Below, in pieces: positions 46,416-55,302 of a DNA stretch of 64,000 nt. Each line of letters begins with the position of its first letter. The stretch's first letter is position 1. The translations under genes and the position numbers were made by a program. The notes under the pieces are model-generated. The model saw only the letters and a program-made list of their open reading frames with translations. It ran no database searches and was not told the origin of the DNA. Origin of the DNA: a bacterium (GTDB taxonomy: Bacteria > UBP6 > UBA1177 > JAKLFG01); assembly GCA_022709425.1 (NCBI GenBank), contig JAKLIW010000007.1, positions 62,001 to 126,000 of the forward strand. Direction: 5' to 3'.

Positions 46416-47831
46416 ATGCCCGTCGCCACGAAAAACCGCCTTTTCCTTATTATCATAGCCGCCCTTTTCTTGCTCCTGTGTGCCTGCGCCGACGACCACA
46501 GCGCGTGGCGGCTTCCCGATGCCTGCAACGGTGACTGTCAGGTGGCGCGCGACGCCGCGACCTTTGCCGACGCCGTCGCCAACGCGACCGATGCGTGGAA
46601 TGAGTGCATCTGCGTCGAGAACGCGACGATAACGGCCGCCGTGACCATCGTCAAACCGCTGACGCTCGTCGGCCGCGGCCCCGCGAGCCGTATCGTCGCC
46701 CCGGCGGGACAGAAAGGGCTTATCCTCCGCGCCGACGGCATCACCCTACGCGACATCGAGATATCGTCCGATACGGTCGCCCTCGATGTGTCACAGGCAC
46801 AGCGGGTAACGCTGGAGCGGGTCACCCTTCGGGCGCTTTCCCCGGCCGCCGACCACACGGCGTTCGCTCTGGCAATGAATGACACCGACCTGACGTTTGT
46901 CGACTCGACGCTCACCGGCGACCCCGCTACGGCGACCGCCGTGGGCGATATCTCGGGAGGGAAGGTCTTCTTTACCGCCGTCACGGCGACCGGATTCGGC
47001 GCTCAAGGACTTATCGTCACGGGCGGCGCGACGCTTTCGTGGACCGGCGGCGGAATGAGCGATATCCGCACGGAGAACGCGGCGCTCTTCATCGACGACG
47101 CGACGGTCGAACTGAGCGATGTAGCCATAGAACAGATAACGACGCCGACAAGCGGGAACATTCTCTACGGCGGACGCGGCATCATCGCGACCGAGGGAAC
47201 AACGCTCGATATTACTGACAGCGCGGTGCGCGACTGCTCATCGATCGGTCTCCTCATCGACGGGACGGCGCGGGCGATCATCGCCGGGAGCGCCATCGCG
47301 GATAACGCGCTCACCGGCATCTGGGTTCAGAACGGCACGGCGGGCGCCGGGCATCTGACCATCTCCGATTCGACGATCACGGGGAATCGTGCCGCCGGCG
47401 TCGCGCTGTTCCGTTCCTGCGGTATCGACATCAGCGACACCCGCATCGAAAAGACCACCGCGACCCTGTGGCATGATGACCTCATCGGCGACGGTCTGAC
47501 CGCCTACGGGAATGAGTTGGCCGATAAGAACTGCCCGCTGAACCTCACCCGCGTCACCTTCGCCGACAATGTCCGGGCCGGCTTCATCGTCGACGGCGTC
47601 GAAGGGACAAGGCCGCTCGCCGGGATTTCATTCTCGGCGGTAAAGGTCGAACGTTCCGCCGCCGATGCGCCGGGGAAGTACGGCGTCATCATTCAGAACG
47701 GCACCGCGCCCGCGGACCTGATGGCGGGGGTGACCGCCAATCCGTTCAGCGATGCCGATGCTGCGCTCGACACGCCACTGCCGCTCATGACCGAGGAACA
47801 GATAGTGAACGGAACAACATATCAACGATGA
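46416..47831 (+). CDS. Right-handed parallel beta-helix lipoprotein
   Basis: 471 residues. Signal RLFLIIIAALFLLLCACADD with a lipobox around LCAC. A short Cys region (ACNGDCQVARDA) precedes a run of parallel-beta-helix coils from ~65 to the C terminus: ITAAVTIVKPLTLVGRG, ITLRDIEISSD, RVTLERVTLR and later ITDSAVRDCSSIGLLIDG and HLTISDSTITGN. This is the pectate-lyase-like PbH1 architecture. Such folds are found in polysaccharide lyases, adhesins and surface proteins; no lyase catalytic pattern is obvious. GGGAG lies before the ATG. First of three genes (13-bp and 10-bp gaps). Confidence 0.82.
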   Translation: MPVATKNRLFLIIIAALFLLLCACADDHSAWRLPDACNGDCQVARDAATFADAVANATDAWNECICVENATITAAVTIVKPLTLVGRGPASRIVAPAGQKGLILRADGITLRDIEISSDTVALDVSQAQRVTLERVTLRALSPAADHTAFALAMNDTDLTFVDSTLTGDPATATAVGDISGGKVFFTAVTATGFGAQGLIVTGGATLSWTGGGMSDIRTENAALFIDDATVELSDVAIEQITTPTSGNILYGGRGIIATEGTTLDITDSAVRDCSSIGLLIDGTARAIIAGSAIADNALTGIWVQNGTAGAGHLTISDSTITGNRAAGVALFRSCGIDISDTRIEKTTATLWHDDLIGDGLTAYGNELADKNCPLNLTRVTFADNVRAGFIVDGVEGTRPLAGISFSAVKVERSAADAPGKYGVIIQNGTAPADLMAGVTANPFSDADAALDTPLPLMTEEQIVNGTTYQR

Positions 47832-47844
47832 ACGAGGCAACACG

Positions 47845-48582
47845 ATGAACGTGCGCATCTTCATGGTCTGCGCGGCGCTTTTGCTGACAGCAGGGCTTTT
47901 CGCCGAAGAGGCGGCGCCCGCCGCTCCGGCCCCAACACCCGCCGCCGAGCCGACCCCGGCCCCAGCTCCAGCCACCGAGCCAACACCGGCGGCCGAGCCG
48001 GTACCGGCGACCGAACCGGCTCCAGCCCCTGCGCCGACACCGGCCGCCGAACAAACGCCCGAACCGAAGCCAGAGGAAAAACCGGCCCCCGCCGTTGAAG
48101 AGAAGAAGATAGACACGGCCGCCAAGGAGGCTCCCGAACCGAAAAAGGAACCCGCCGCCGAAGAAAAGAAAGAGATCGTCCGCCCCTACTTCGGCGTTGC
48201 GATAGCCTCCGGCGTCTTTGGCCTGCTCGCTCTTGCCTCGGGATTCTACTTTGACCATCTCGCCGATGAGAGCTTCAACAGTTACAAAAAAATGGCGTCG
48301 CGCGATGCGATCGAAGCGGCGGCCAAAAAACCGGGCTTCATCCCCGAGGAGTATCTCCTGAAGACCCGTTCGAAATACGATCAGGGACGGCAACATCTCG
48401 ATTCACGGAACTACTCCTTCATCGGCGGCGCGATATTCGTCGCGGCGGGCGTGGGGCTGTTCTTCTGGACCGAGGAAAAGAAACCGGAAGAGGAAAAGAA
48501 AGAAGAAACGGTCTCCGACAAAAAGGTCTCGGTCCACTCGGTCGGCGACCGGGTGACGCTCAACTTCAGCGGCTCATTCTAG
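47845..48582 (+). CDS. Pro/Ala-repeat exported protein with two C-terminal membrane helices
   Basis: 245 residues. Signal peptide MNVRIFMVCAALLLTAGLFA, then ~80 residues of PA-rich repeats (PAAEPTPAPAPATEPTP and variants) changing to an EK-rich stretch, then two hydrophobic helices (~115-133 and ~192-208) flanking a charged, helical loop. The end is KEETVSDKKVSVHSVGDRVT. PA/EK linkers of this kind commonly span peptidoglycan. The two-helix end resembles that of the 43649-44575 protein in layout, not clearly in sequence. Function unknown. Confidence 0.7.
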   Translation: MNVRIFMVCAALLLTAGLFAEEAAPAAPAPTPAAEPTPAPAPATEPTPAAEPVPATEPAPAPAPTPAAEQTPEPKPEEKPAPAVEEKKIDTAAKEAPEPKKEPAAEEKKEIVRPYFGVAIASGVFGLLALASGFYFDHLADESFNSYKKMASRDAIEAAAKKPGFIPEEYLLKTRSKYDQGRQHLDSRNYSFIGGAIFVAAGVGLFFWTEEKKPEEEKKEETVSDKKVSVHSVGDRVTLNFSGSF

Positions 48583-48592
48583 GGAGGTCATC

Positions 48593-48826
48593 ATGAAAAA
48601 CATACTGTTCTTCATTCTCGCCATATGTGCCTTTGCCGGATGTACCAAGGAGCCGGACATCATCAATATCGAAGAGGTGATGGAATCGGTGTTGGCCGAA
48701 ATGGACTACTGGGGGACCGACGAGGATCTGCTCTTCAACGATGACGATGCGCTCCTCACCGAAGAGGACCCGACCGACGGCGACATCCTGCTGGATGAGG
48801 CCGACGACCTGCTGAGCGACGACTAG
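48593..48826 (+). CDS. Small acidic lipoprotein
   Basis: 77 residues. Signal MKNILFFILAICAFAGC, lipobox FAGC, then about 60 residues with no Cys and extreme acidity, ending DEADDLLSDD. It is essentially a lipid anchor plus the Asp/Glu spacer found in the larger lipoproteins, without a folded domain. GGGAGG precedes the ATG. Third in the operon; the stop is 3 bp from the convergent rubredoxin gene. Confidence 0.7.
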   Translation: MKNILFFILAICAFAGCTKEPDIINIEEVMESVLAEMDYWGTDEDLLFNDDDALLTEEDPTDGDILLDEADDLLSDD

Positions 48827-48829
48827 AGG

Positions 48830-48988
48830 CTACTCCGCCTCGAAACTATCCTTACCTACACCGCAGACCGGGCATACCCAGTCGGCCGGAACCTGTTCCC
48901 ACGGAGTCCCGGGCGCGATGCCGCTATCCTGATCGCCCGCCGCCGGATCGTAGACATAGCCACAGACTGTGCACACATACTTCTTCAT
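48830..48988 (-). CDS. Rubredoxin
   Basis: 52 residues from ATG 48988 (GGAGG upstream). Two iron-ligand pairs, [12 protein letters not shown] near the N terminus and [13 protein letters not shown] near the C terminus, with [12 protein letters not shown] between, give the complete small rubredoxin fold (Fe(S-Cys)4). It carries single electrons, and in anaerobes donates them to flavodiiron protein, desulfoferrodoxin and rubrerythrin, all encoded just upstream. Last gene of the operon, 13 bp after the flavodiiron stop. It is easily missed by length filters. Confidence 0.95.
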   Translation of the reverse strand: MKKYVCTVCGYVYDPAAGDQDSGIAPGTPWEQVPADWVCPVCGVGKDSFEAE

Positions 48989-49001
48989 GGTTTCCTCCAA
49001 A

Positions 49002-50210
49002 TTATTCAGGTATCAGTTGTTTGACCCGTTCGGCCACTTTGATCCCCAGTTCGCGACAGGCCGTCAGTGTCACGGCGTCGGGAACGTACTGCGTCTTCAC
49101 CTCGCCGATCACTTCGCAACCCATCGAAGCGAGGTATTCCTTGAGCTGAGGCACCCCTTCGCCGCTCCAGCCGTGTGAGCCGAACGCGGCGCCGATGGGG
49201 GTCCCGAACTTGAGCCCGCGCAGATAGGTCAGCGCGTCGGCGAGCGATGGATAGAGGTTGTTGTTGAGGGTCGGCGTTCCGGCGACGATGGCCGCCGCAT
49301 CGATCATCATGCTCGCCACATCGCTGCGCGTCGAGCTCCCCAGCGGCATCACCTCGGCCCGCACGCCGCCCGCGACGATGCCGTCGGCGATGTAGCGCGC
49401 CATCTCTTCGGTCGAATGCCACATAGTGTCGTAGAGGACCACCGCCTTGCGGATGAGCTTCCGCGACGACCATTTCTTATAGTTCTCCACCATACGGCCG
49501 AACCGCGTCATATCGCGCCACACCGGACCGTGGTCGGGGGCGACCATCTTGAACGAAAGTCCCGACGCCGCGACCCTCTCCAGCAGTTTCGCCACCTGCG
49601 GCGAATAGAGGGTGATGATGTTGGCATAGTAATCGCTACTGAGTCGCTCAAGCAGGTCCCACGGCAGTTCATCGTCGAACCGTTCGGCCGATGCGAGGTG
49701 CATACCGAAGGCGTCTTGACTGAAGAGCAGTTGCTCCTCGACGAGGTAGCTGAACATGCTGTCGGGCCAGTGGAGCATCCGCGTCTCGATGAAGGCCACC
49801 GTCCGGTCGCCGAGCGACAGCGTCTCGCCATCCTTGACCGCCGTGACGGGACACCCGATATCGCCGAAGTGACGCGCCAGCGTCTTCTGCCCCATGACCG
49901 AGGCGAAGACTTTCTCGGGCCGCGCCACACGGACGACCTCGGGCAGACCGGCCGAATGATCGGGCTCGGAATGGTTCGAGATGATGTAGTCGATCTTCTG
50001 CGGGTCGATCACCGAAGCGATCCGTTCGAGCAGTTCGTGCTCGAAACCTTTTTTCACGGTGTCGATGAGGGTGATCTTCTTATCCAGTATGAGGTAGGCG
50101 TTGTAGGTGGTGCCGCGGTGGGTCGTGTAGCCGTGGAAGTTGCGAACACCCCAGTCCACCGCACCTACCCAGTAAACCTTGGGCGCTATCGGTATCGCAT
50201 GGAGGGTCAT
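49002..50210 (-). CDS. Flavodiiron protein (rubredoxin:oxygen oxidoreductase, FprA type)
   Basis: 402 residues: a metallo-beta-lactamase-like diiron domain (1-250) plus a flavodoxin domain (~255-400). All six iron ligands are visible in order: NHSEPDHS (His, Glu, Asp), RMLHWPDSM (His), LFSQDAFG (Asp) and PDHGPVW (His). The flavodoxin domain starts [16 protein letters not shown], the FMN phosphate loop. The enzyme reduces O2 to water (and in some members NO) using electrons from rubredoxin, which is encoded next. It is cytoplasmic. 12 bp separate it from ferritin. Confidence 0.95.
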   Translation of the reverse strand: MTLHAIPIAPKVYWVGAVDWGVRNFHGYTTHRGTTYNAYLILDKKITLIDTVKKGFEHELLERIASVIDPQKIDYIISNHSEPDHSAGLPEVVRVARPEKVFASVMGQKTLARHFGDIGCPVTAVKDGETLSLGDRTVAFIETRMLHWPDSMFSYLVEEQLLFSQDAFGMHLASAERFDDELPWDLLERLSSDYYANIITLYSPQVAKLLERVAASGLSFKMVAPDHGPVWRDMTRFGRMVENYKKWSSRKLIRKAVVLYDTMWHSTEEMARYIADGIVAGGVRAEVMPLGSSTRSDVASMMIDAAAIVAGTPTLNNNLYPSLADALTYLRGLKFGTPIGAAFGSHGWSGEGVPQLKEYLASMGCEVIGEVKTQYVPDAVTLTACRELGIKVAERVKQLIPE

Positions 50211-50222
50211 TGCATCACCCCT

Positions 50223-50735
50223 CTATTCGGCCAGCGGCGGTTCGACGAAAACGCGGGCCGCCAGTTCCTTGTCGAGCAGATAGATACCCTGACCATCGTT
50301 GCCGAGGAGCTCTATCTTCTGGATGATCTCGGTGACATTCTTCTCCTCTTCGACCTGCTCATTGACATACCAGTTGTAGAAAACGCTGGTCGCGTGGTCG
50401 CCCAGCTTCATCGCCTCGGACTTGATTGCGTTGATGCGCGCGGTCACCGAGTTCTCATGCTTGAGGGCGTGTTCGAAGGCCGCCTTCGAGGTCTTCCACT
50501 CCTTTCCCGGATCGGGGATCGCGATGTAGAAGGGACGGCCCCCCTTTGCCAGAAGATAGAGATACATCTTCTTCGCGTGGAAGAGTTCCTCCTGCCACTG
50601 GACCTTCATCCAGTTGGCAAAACCGGGAAGTCCCTTCGCGTCGAAGTAGGCGCCCATCGCGAGGTAGATATAGGCCGAATAGGTCTCATAGTTGATCTGG
50701 TCGTTGATCATCTTCTCGAGCTTTTTATCGATCAT
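50223..50735 (-). CDS. Ferritin (bacterial, non-haem)
   Basis: 170 residues from ATG 50735 with GGAGG. The four-helix ferritin fold is clear: NDQINYETYSAYIYLAM, FANWMKVQWQEELFHAKKMY (ferroxidase E-x2-H), and a third-helix ENSVTARINAI followed by NWYVNEQVEEEKN. It oxidises and stores iron as a 24-mer, limiting Fenton chemistry. Within this operon it would store iron released during oxidative stress. It sits 11 bp after the desulfoferrodoxin stop. Confidence 0.95.
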   Translation of the reverse strand: MIDKKLEKMINDQINYETYSAYIYLAMGAYFDAKGLPGFANWMKVQWQEELFHAKKMYLYLLAKGGRPFYIAIPDPGKEWKTSKAAFEHALKHENSVTARINAIKSEAMKLGDHATSVFYNWYVNEQVEEEKNVTEIIQKIELLGNDGQGIYLLDKELAARVFVEPPLAE

Positions 50736-50746
50736 GGTATCCTCCG

Positions 50747-51130
50747 TTACTTGCCGCCTTTCCACAGGCCGTGCTTGTTGCAATATTCGCGCAGTATCAA
50801 GGTGTCGGCGTAGGGAACATAGAACTCCGCCTCGGGTTTATCGCCCGGCTTGAGATACTTGCGGTTCACATAGTCGCCGTTGATGATCTCGATCCATTCG
50901 ATGTAGTGGTCATCGACCATCGGGTGGGCCGTTGAACCGACCTTGACCAGCGTGCCGCTCTGATGCGCCTCGGCTATCGGTACATGCTTCTCGTTCTTCC
51001 AATCGGCGGTCTGTTCGACCATCAGCTTCATGTTCTGGCCACAGCAGACGAGCGTGCCGGCCGAGCCGTGGACCATTTCCACGATATTTCCGCACAGTTC
51101 GCATTTATACACTTCGAGTCTCTTGGTCAT
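50747..51130 (-). CDS. dfx: Desulfoferrodoxin (superoxide reductase, 2Fe-SOR)
   Basis: 127 residues with both iron centres. The N-terminal centre I has CELCG and LVCCGQ, the four-Cys rubredoxin-like site; the catalytic centre II has EKHVP, GSTAHPM, HYIEWIEI and EYCNKHGLW (four His and one Cys). It reduces superoxide to hydrogen peroxide without making O2, using rubredoxin electrons. The peroxide can be handled by rubrerythrin in the same operon. Start ATG behind GGAGAATGCC, 10 bp after the ACT gene. Confidence 0.97.
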   Translation of the reverse strand: MTKRLEVYKCELCGNIVEMVHGSAGTLVCCGQNMKLMVEQTADWKNEKHVPIAEAHQSGTLVKVGSTAHPMVDDHYIEWIEIINGDYVNRKYLKPGDKPEAEFYVPYADTLILREYCNKHGLWKGGK

Positions 51131-51140
51131 GGCATTCTCC

Positions 51141-51410
51141 TTACTTCGGACAGTTGTCGATCGCGAGCGTCTCCAGCTTTACATTGAGACACGGCACTTT
51201 CTTGAGTGCGTTGAACAGCTCCTGCTGTTTCGCCTTGTCGCCGACGAGTTCCAAAATGATGAGTCCATCCTCGGAACAAACGCTCTCCGACGCATCGTGC
51301 AGACCGAGCCGCGTTTTGATATAGCAACCGTAATCGGTCAGGAGCTTCTGCACCTGCGCCGCCGACTCGCGCCGTTTGCCGACGAGCACGAGCATGATGT
51401 TCTTCGCCAT
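51141..51410 (-). CDS. Small ACT-like regulator, TM1266 / iron-only hydrogenase regulator type
   Basis: 89 residues in the pattern beta-alpha-beta-beta-alpha-beta: IMLVLVGKRRESAAQVQKLL, YIKTRLGLHDA, GLIILELVGD, then KAKQQELFNALKKVPCLNVK. This matches the short ACT proteins known as TM1266-like (associated with iron-only hydrogenase gene clusters). Two Cys are added here (VCSEDG, DNCPK). Its presence inside an O2-defence operon suggests redox or iron sensing, which is inference. GGAGG precedes the ATG. 21 bp after rubrerythrin. Confidence 0.65.
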   Translation of the reverse strand: MAKNIMLVLVGKRRESAAQVQKLLTDYGCYIKTRLGLHDASESVCSEDGLIILELVGDKAKQQELFNALKKVPCLNVKLETLAIDNCPK

Positions 51411-51431
51411 GTGTTTCCTCCCGTTGTGATG

Positions 51432-52007
51432 TTACCAGTGTTTCCCCAGTTCCTCGAACCACGCCTGCGGATGGGCGCACGCCGGACAGCTTTTGGGCGC
51501 GTCGGTCCCTTCATGGATGAAGCCGCAGTTCAGACAGCGCCAGGTGGTCTTGGCCGGTTTCTTGAAGGTCTCCCCCTTCTCCATTTCGGCAAGCAGCGCG
51601 CGATACCGTTCCTCATGATGTTTCTCGGCGTTCGAGATGAAGCGCCACATCGCGGCGGCCGCGGGGAAGCCCTCCTTCTCGGCCACTTCGGCGAAATGCG
51701 GGTAGAGCTTCGTGTGCTCCTCGTGTTCCCCCATCATCGACGCGGTGAGATTCTCTTTGGTCGTCCCGACCTTCCCCGCGGGATAAGCGGCGTTGATCTC
51801 AAGGTCGCCCCCCTCAAGCAGACTGAAGAAGCGTTTCGCGTGCTCCTTTTCCTGACGCGCCGTCTCCTCAAAGATGAGCGCCACCTTCTCGTAGCCTTCC
51901 TTCTTCGCCGCGCTGGCGAAGTAGTCGTAGCGCATCCGCGCCTGCGATTCCCCGGCGAACGACTTGAGCAGATTCTTTTCGGTCTCGGTCCCTCTGATGC
52001 TTCCCAT
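51432..52007 (-). CDS. rbr: Rubrerythrin
   Basis: 191 residues from ATG 52007 with GGAGGAG. An N-terminal ferritin-like diiron four-helix bundle carries [40 protein letters not shown] and [14 protein letters not shown]. It is followed by a C-terminal rubredoxin domain [12 protein letters not shown] and KSCPACAHP. It reduces hydrogen peroxide to water in anaerobes with electrons from rubredoxin. It is the first gene of the tight O2-defence run, 35 bp after the TPR-like gene stop; no separate clear promoter was found, so read-through is possible. Confidence 0.96.
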   Translation of the reverse strand: MGSIRGTETEKNLLKSFAGESQARMRYDYFASAAKKEGYEKVALIFEETARQEKEHAKRFFSLLEGGDLEINAAYPAGKVGTTKENLTASMMGEHEEHTKLYPHFAEVAEKEGFPAAAAMWRFISNAEKHHEERYRALLAEMEKGETFKKPAKTTWRCLNCGFIHEGTDAPKSCPACAHPQAWFEELGKHW

Positions 52008-52042
52008 GGTCTCCTCCACAGTAATGGTTGTTGTTCGATCCG

Positions 52043-52924
52043 TTATGAGGTTTTCTTTCCCTTTGTATTTTCCTCTTCGGGCGGCCTGAGCGTTCGTTCC
52101 GACGAGGTGACCACCATCTCCTTCTGTTCGTCGTAATAATAATGACCGCCGTAGGGTTCCTGCGGTATCGCCGACATATACCCCTTGCGCACCAACTCTT
52201 TCAATTCGCGGTCCGGAGCCTTACCCGTATCGTTCCGGTAACGTTCCGCCGCTTCGGACAGGGCGATGAGATCGCTGAAGAATCGCACCCGGAGCTCCAA
52301 CAGAGCGATCATGTTCCGCTCCTTGGCTTCTCCGAGTTGACTGAGGGTATATTCGTAGGCAAGCCGGTAGCCACCCCCTTTCGTCGCCGCCTTGGTGACC
52401 AGCCAGTAGGCGTTCGGCGGCGACCCCGGCATCCGCGCACCCCTATAGAGGAAAGGATATGCCTTTTCCATGTCGTCGAGGTACATGAAATAGTTCATCC
52501 CCTTGCGAAAAACGAAATTCCAATCATCGGGATACAGTTCATGTCCGATGTCAAGCAGGCGGTTGGCCGCGGCGATCGCTTCCGGTGTATTCATCGATGA
52601 TATCGCCGCATCGCCGAACAAGAGCGCGATCTTGGGGTCGGGGTTGAGCCGCGCAACCACTTCGATCATCTGCTCGAGAAGCGGATAGGTGTGATCGGTT
52701 ACATAATGACTGCCGAAATAGTAGGCCGCCTTGATGAAAATGAAGTCGGCCGCCATCGCGCTGTAACCGAGGAACATCACCTTGGCCAGATCGGGCTGAG
52801 GATATGCGGCGATCGTCTCGACCATCGGTCGGGGCTGTTCGATAAGTTTCGATCGCGCATGGATGAAGAGCGGGAGCGCCGCAACAATAACGACGACCGC
52901 TATGATGTTCGATATCCGGCCCAT
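52043..52924 (-). CDS. Membrane-anchored TPR-like helical protein
   Basis: 293 residues from ATG 52924 (GAGG 5 nt upstream). One N-terminal hydrophobic anchor ([17 protein letters not shown]) and an exported helical domain. [20 protein letters not shown] is followed by helix pairs ([39 protein letters not shown]) typical of TPR-like repeats in myxobacterial-type proteins. A Gly/Tyr-rich end ([12 protein letters not shown]) precedes a Lys tail. It lies 7 bp after the GT2 stop, so one operon. It might assist glycan or lipid export with GT2; this is inference. Confidence 0.65.
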   Translation of the reverse strand: MGRISNIIAVVVIVAALPLFIHARSKLIEQPRPMVETIAAYPQPDLAKVMFLGYSAMAADFIFIKAAYYFGSHYVTDHTYPLLEQMIEVVARLNPDPKIALLFGDAAISSMNTPEAIAAANRLLDIGHELYPDDWNFVFRKGMNYFMYLDDMEKAYPFLYRGARMPGSPPNAYWLVTKAATKGGGYRLAYEYTLSQLGEAKERNMIALLELRVRFFSDLIALSEAAERYRNDTGKAPDRELKELVRKGYMSAIPQEPYGGHYYYDEQKEMVVTSSERTLRPPEEENTKGKKTS

Positions 52925-52931
52925 CGGCACC

Positions 52932-53837
52932 TCACTTGCGCTTGGTTATCTCATCCTTCAGACTGACCACCAACTCGGCGATGAATCCCATGAACAGAAA
53001 GATGGTCCCCGACAGGAACATCAGTATCGTGAACAATAGGAGCGGCCGGTTACGGAAGGCATTGTCGTCCAGAGCAAAAGTAATATAAAGCATCCACGAA
53101 ACGATGACGACGCTTGCCAACATCTGCAGGCCGCCGAACGAGCCGAACAACCGCATCGGCGCTTTGGTGAAGGTCAATATGAATTTCACCGCAAGAGCAT
53201 CAAAGAACGATATCGGGATCCGCGTGAAGCCGAAATGACTCCGGCCGCTTTTACGCGGGTACCAATTGACCGGCACCTCGATCACCCGCCACCCCTTGGC
53301 GTAGAGTATCTGGGCGATGAACCGGTGCCAATCGCTGCGCAGCTCCAGATCGGGCAGACACTCGCGCCGGAACGCCTTTATCCAGTTCATGTCGTGCAGA
53401 CCCATCCCGAAGAGCGCCTGCGATATCTCGTTGTATATCTTACTCAGGAATATCTTCGTTTCACGCCGGCCCACCCGACGGCCGCATACCACCTCGACGC
53501 CGTCGGTGAATCCGGCCAGCAGTTTCGGAATATCCTCATCGGGATACGATTCGAGGTCGCTCGGCAGAAAAACGATGATATCGCCGGTACAGGCGGCAAA
53601 ACCGGTCTTCATCGCCTGCGTCAGGCCGAAATTCGTCCGGTGACGGAAAAGACGGACCCACGGCTTATCGCGGGCGATCCGCTCCACGATGGCCGCGCCA
53701 CCGTCACGCGAACCGTCATCGACCATGACCAGTTCCCCTTCGACACCCGCCTTCGCGACGCCCTCTTCGACCCGCGCGATAAGTTCTTCGAGATTTCCCT
53801 GCTCGTTGCAGAACGGGATGAATACCGAGACCTTCAT
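52932..53837 (-). CDS. Glycosyltransferase family 2, membrane-anchored (DPM1/ArnC/GtrB-like)
   Basis: 301 residues from ATG 53837. GT-A domain with VFIPFCNEQGNLEELI, VMVDDGSRDG (UDP/GDP-sugar binding Asp pair), TNFGLTQAMKTGF and FLPSDLESYPDE (metal-binding Asp). It then has RRVGRRETKIFLSKIYN and WYPRKSGRSHFG. Two C-terminal membrane helices end at KDEITKRK. The family transfers a sugar from a nucleotide donor to polyprenyl phosphate at the inner membrane. Such a product is the donor required by GT39/ArnT-like enzymes such as those at 3341-7049. Start overlaps the yhbY stop by one base. Confidence 0.9.
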   Translation of the reverse strand: MKVSVFIPFCNEQGNLEELIARVEEGVAKAGVEGELVMVDDGSRDGGAAIVERIARDKPWVRLFRHRTNFGLTQAMKTGFAACTGDIIVFLPSDLESYPDEDIPKLLAGFTDGVEVVCGRRVGRRETKIFLSKIYNEISQALFGMGLHDMNWIKAFRRECLPDLELRSDWHRFIAQILYAKGWRVIEVPVNWYPRKSGRSHFGFTRIPISFFDALAVKFILTFTKAPMRLFGSFGGLQMLASVVIVSWMLYITFALDDNAFRNRPLLLFTILMFLSGTIFLFMGFIAELVVSLKDEITKRK

Positions 53838-54154
53838 CACTCCTCCGCGCCTATCGCATCAAGGGATATCCGCCGTTTCTCCGGATCGGGGTGCGGACGA
53901 TATAGTATCGCGATGTTGCCGATCATCCCGGCCAAATGGCCACTGACCGTCGTCGCCATCGCCGTCGCCAATTCCTGTTTTTCCTCTTTGTGATCGAGGA
54001 ATTTCACCTTAATAAGTTCATGGGTGAGCAGTGCCGCGTCAATCGCTTTTATCTGTTCCGGTGTAAGCCCTTTGGCGCCGATGAGCACCACCGGTTTCAG
54101 GGCATGGGCGCGCCCTCTGAGATACTTTCTTTGTTTTCCCGTCAGTTCACGCAT
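53837..54154 (-). CDS. yhbY: YhbY-family CRM-domain RNA-binding protein
   Basis: 105 residues, the single-domain CRM size. It contains LTGKQRKYLRGRAHALKPVV, LIGAKGLTPEQIKAIDAAL, HELIKVKFLD and the closing GNIAILYRP. The GxxG loop typical of CRM domains corresponds to the IGAKG turn. YhbY associates with precursor 50S subunits in E. coli. It overlaps the radical SAM gene by 13 bp and GT2 by one base, so all three are translationally coupled. Confidence 0.93.
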   Translation of the reverse strand: MRELTGKQRKYLRGRAHALKPVVLIGAKGLTPEQIKAIDAALLTHELIKVKFLDHKEEKQELATAMATTVSGHLAGMIGNIAILYRPHPDPEKRRISLDAIGAEE

Positions 54155-55074
54155 CCGTTCCTTCCACAGCCTTGGGTAATGGTATTATTTTTGCAATACT
54201 CTTCAAGTTTTTTAAGGAGTTCCTGCGTATTGGAATCCCAACGCGGCGCGATGAGCCGAGCACTGGGCGCCTCGGTGAAAAAGCGCATCACCACAACCTG
54301 CGGCGGCAGCTCCTTTATAACCTCTCCGAGAAGCACGATATGCTCATCTTCTTCGGGCAGGGCAAACGGCGCGGACTCGAAACGATCGGCAAGCCGCGTC
54401 CCGCGGTAGACCTGCAGATGATGTATCTTGACCCCCTGCACCACCGGATGACGCGTCGCGAAGCGGACCGTTTCCAGCACATCGGCGGAGGTCTCTCCCG
54501 GAATGCCGGCGATAAGATGTACCGCCACCTTCACCCGTCCCTCCCCCACCCGATGGATCATGTCGATCGCCGTATCGTAGGAGGCGACATCGTGTCCCCG
54601 TTCAAGGAACGCCAGCGACCGTTCATGCGCCGACTGCAGACCGATCTCGATCCACAGGTCGAAATCATTGGAAGGGGCGCTCTGCACGACCTGTCGCACG
54701 ATCTCTTCGGTCACATAATCGGGTCGCGTCGAAACGATAAGTCCCACCGTGTCCTCCGTACGCGCCGCCGCCCCGTACATCCGGCCCAGTTTCCGAGGAT
54801 CACCCGATGTCGAAGTGCCGCTCTGGAAATAGGCCAGATACTTGTGGGCGCCGTAGCGGCCCACCATCCGCTTCTTCTGGAAAACGAGCCGGTCGCGCCA
54901 ACCGCGCCGACCCGGCACGATGGCCCCTCTCGGCACGAACACCGCGTTATCGCAGAAAACACAGCGACCCCACGGACAGGGAATGCCGGTATCGAAACTG
55001 ATGCGGGCGACCCGCCCGCCGAACCGCTCCTGCAGGTAACGGTTGAAAGTGTTTATGTATCTATCGAGCGGCAC
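54142..55074 (-). CDS. Radical SAM protein, YhcC/TIGR01212 family
   Basis: 310 residues from GTG 55074 (GAGGG upstream), chosen because upstream in-frame TTG 55125 falls in the promoter. The N terminus DRYINTFNRYLQERFG matches the family opening. The [4Fe-4S] motif is CPWGRCVFC (C-x4-C-x2-C). It has QSGTSTSGDP, WIEIGLQSAHERSLAFLERGHD and VHLIAGIPGET of the SAM barrel, and a C-terminal Cys pair (GCGRNGC). The family chemistry is not established. First gene of the long minus-strand run. Confidence 0.88.
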   Translation of the reverse strand: MPLDRYINTFNRYLQERFGGRVARISFDTGIPCPWGRCVFCDNAVFVPRGAIVPGRRGWRDRLVFQKKRMVGRYGAHKYLAYFQSGTSTSGDPRKLGRMYGAAARTEDTVGLIVSTRPDYVTEEIVRQVVQSAPSNDFDLWIEIGLQSAHERSLAFLERGHDVASYDTAIDMIHRVGEGRVKVAVHLIAGIPGETSADVLETVRFATRHPVVQGVKIHHLQVYRGTRLADRFESAPFALPEEDEHIVLLGEVIKELPPQVVVMRFFTEAPSARLIAPRWDSNTQELLKKLEEYCKNNTITQGCGRNGCVN

Positions 55075-55112
55075 CCTGCCCTCGCAAGAAGTAATAATAC
55101 TCGCGACTCCAA

Positions 55113-55141
55113 ATAGTAAGCACAATACCCTTCCGCGTCAA
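55113..55141 (-). promoter_or_regulatory. Promoter of the radical SAM-yhbY-GT2 operon
   Basis: On the minus strand TTGACG (55136-55141), 17-bp spacer, TACTAT (55113-55118). Predicted start near 55106, 32 nt before GTG 55074. Confidence 0.55.
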
Positions 55142-55143
55142 GT

Positions 55144-55171
55144 TTGACAAGCAATTATTTTTGATTAGTAT
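55144..55171 (+). promoter_or_regulatory. Promoter of tRNA-Thr
   Basis: Consensus TTGACA (55144-55149), 16-bp spacer, TAGTAT (55166-55171). Predicted start near 55178, about 5 nt upstream of the mature tRNA. Confidence 0.6.
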
Positions 55172-55182
55172 GCCCCTGCGAT

Positions 55183-55258
55183 GCTGATGTAGCTCAGTCG
55201 GTAGAGCAGCTGATTCGTAATCAGCAGGTCGTCGGTTCAAGTCCGACCATCAGCTCCA
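55183..55258 (+). tRNA. tRNA-Thr (anticodon CGT)
   Basis: 76 nt with encoded CCA. The acceptor GCTGATG pairs with CATCAGC; D arm GCTC...GAGC; anticodon stem CTGAT/ATCAG with loop TTCGTAA, anticodon CGT at loop centre; T arm GTCGG-TTCAAGT-CCGAC. It reads ACG threonine codons. Confidence 0.97.
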
Positions 55259-55267
55259 GTGATTTCG

Positions 55268-55302
55268 ACGGCTTCGGCCCCAACGGGTCGGAGCCGTTTT
55301 TT
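55268..55302 (+). terminator. Rho-independent terminator after tRNA-Thr
   Basis: Stem ACGGCTTCGGCCC / GGGTCGGAGCCGT (13 pairs, two of them G-T), loop CAAC, followed by six T. It sits 10 nt after the tRNA CCA end. Confidence 0.9.

Noticed and set aside
48826..48841. Hairpin GAGGC-TACTCC-GCCTC between convergent stops as a bidirectional terminator
   Set aside because: Only five pairs and no U tract on either strand; likely incidental.
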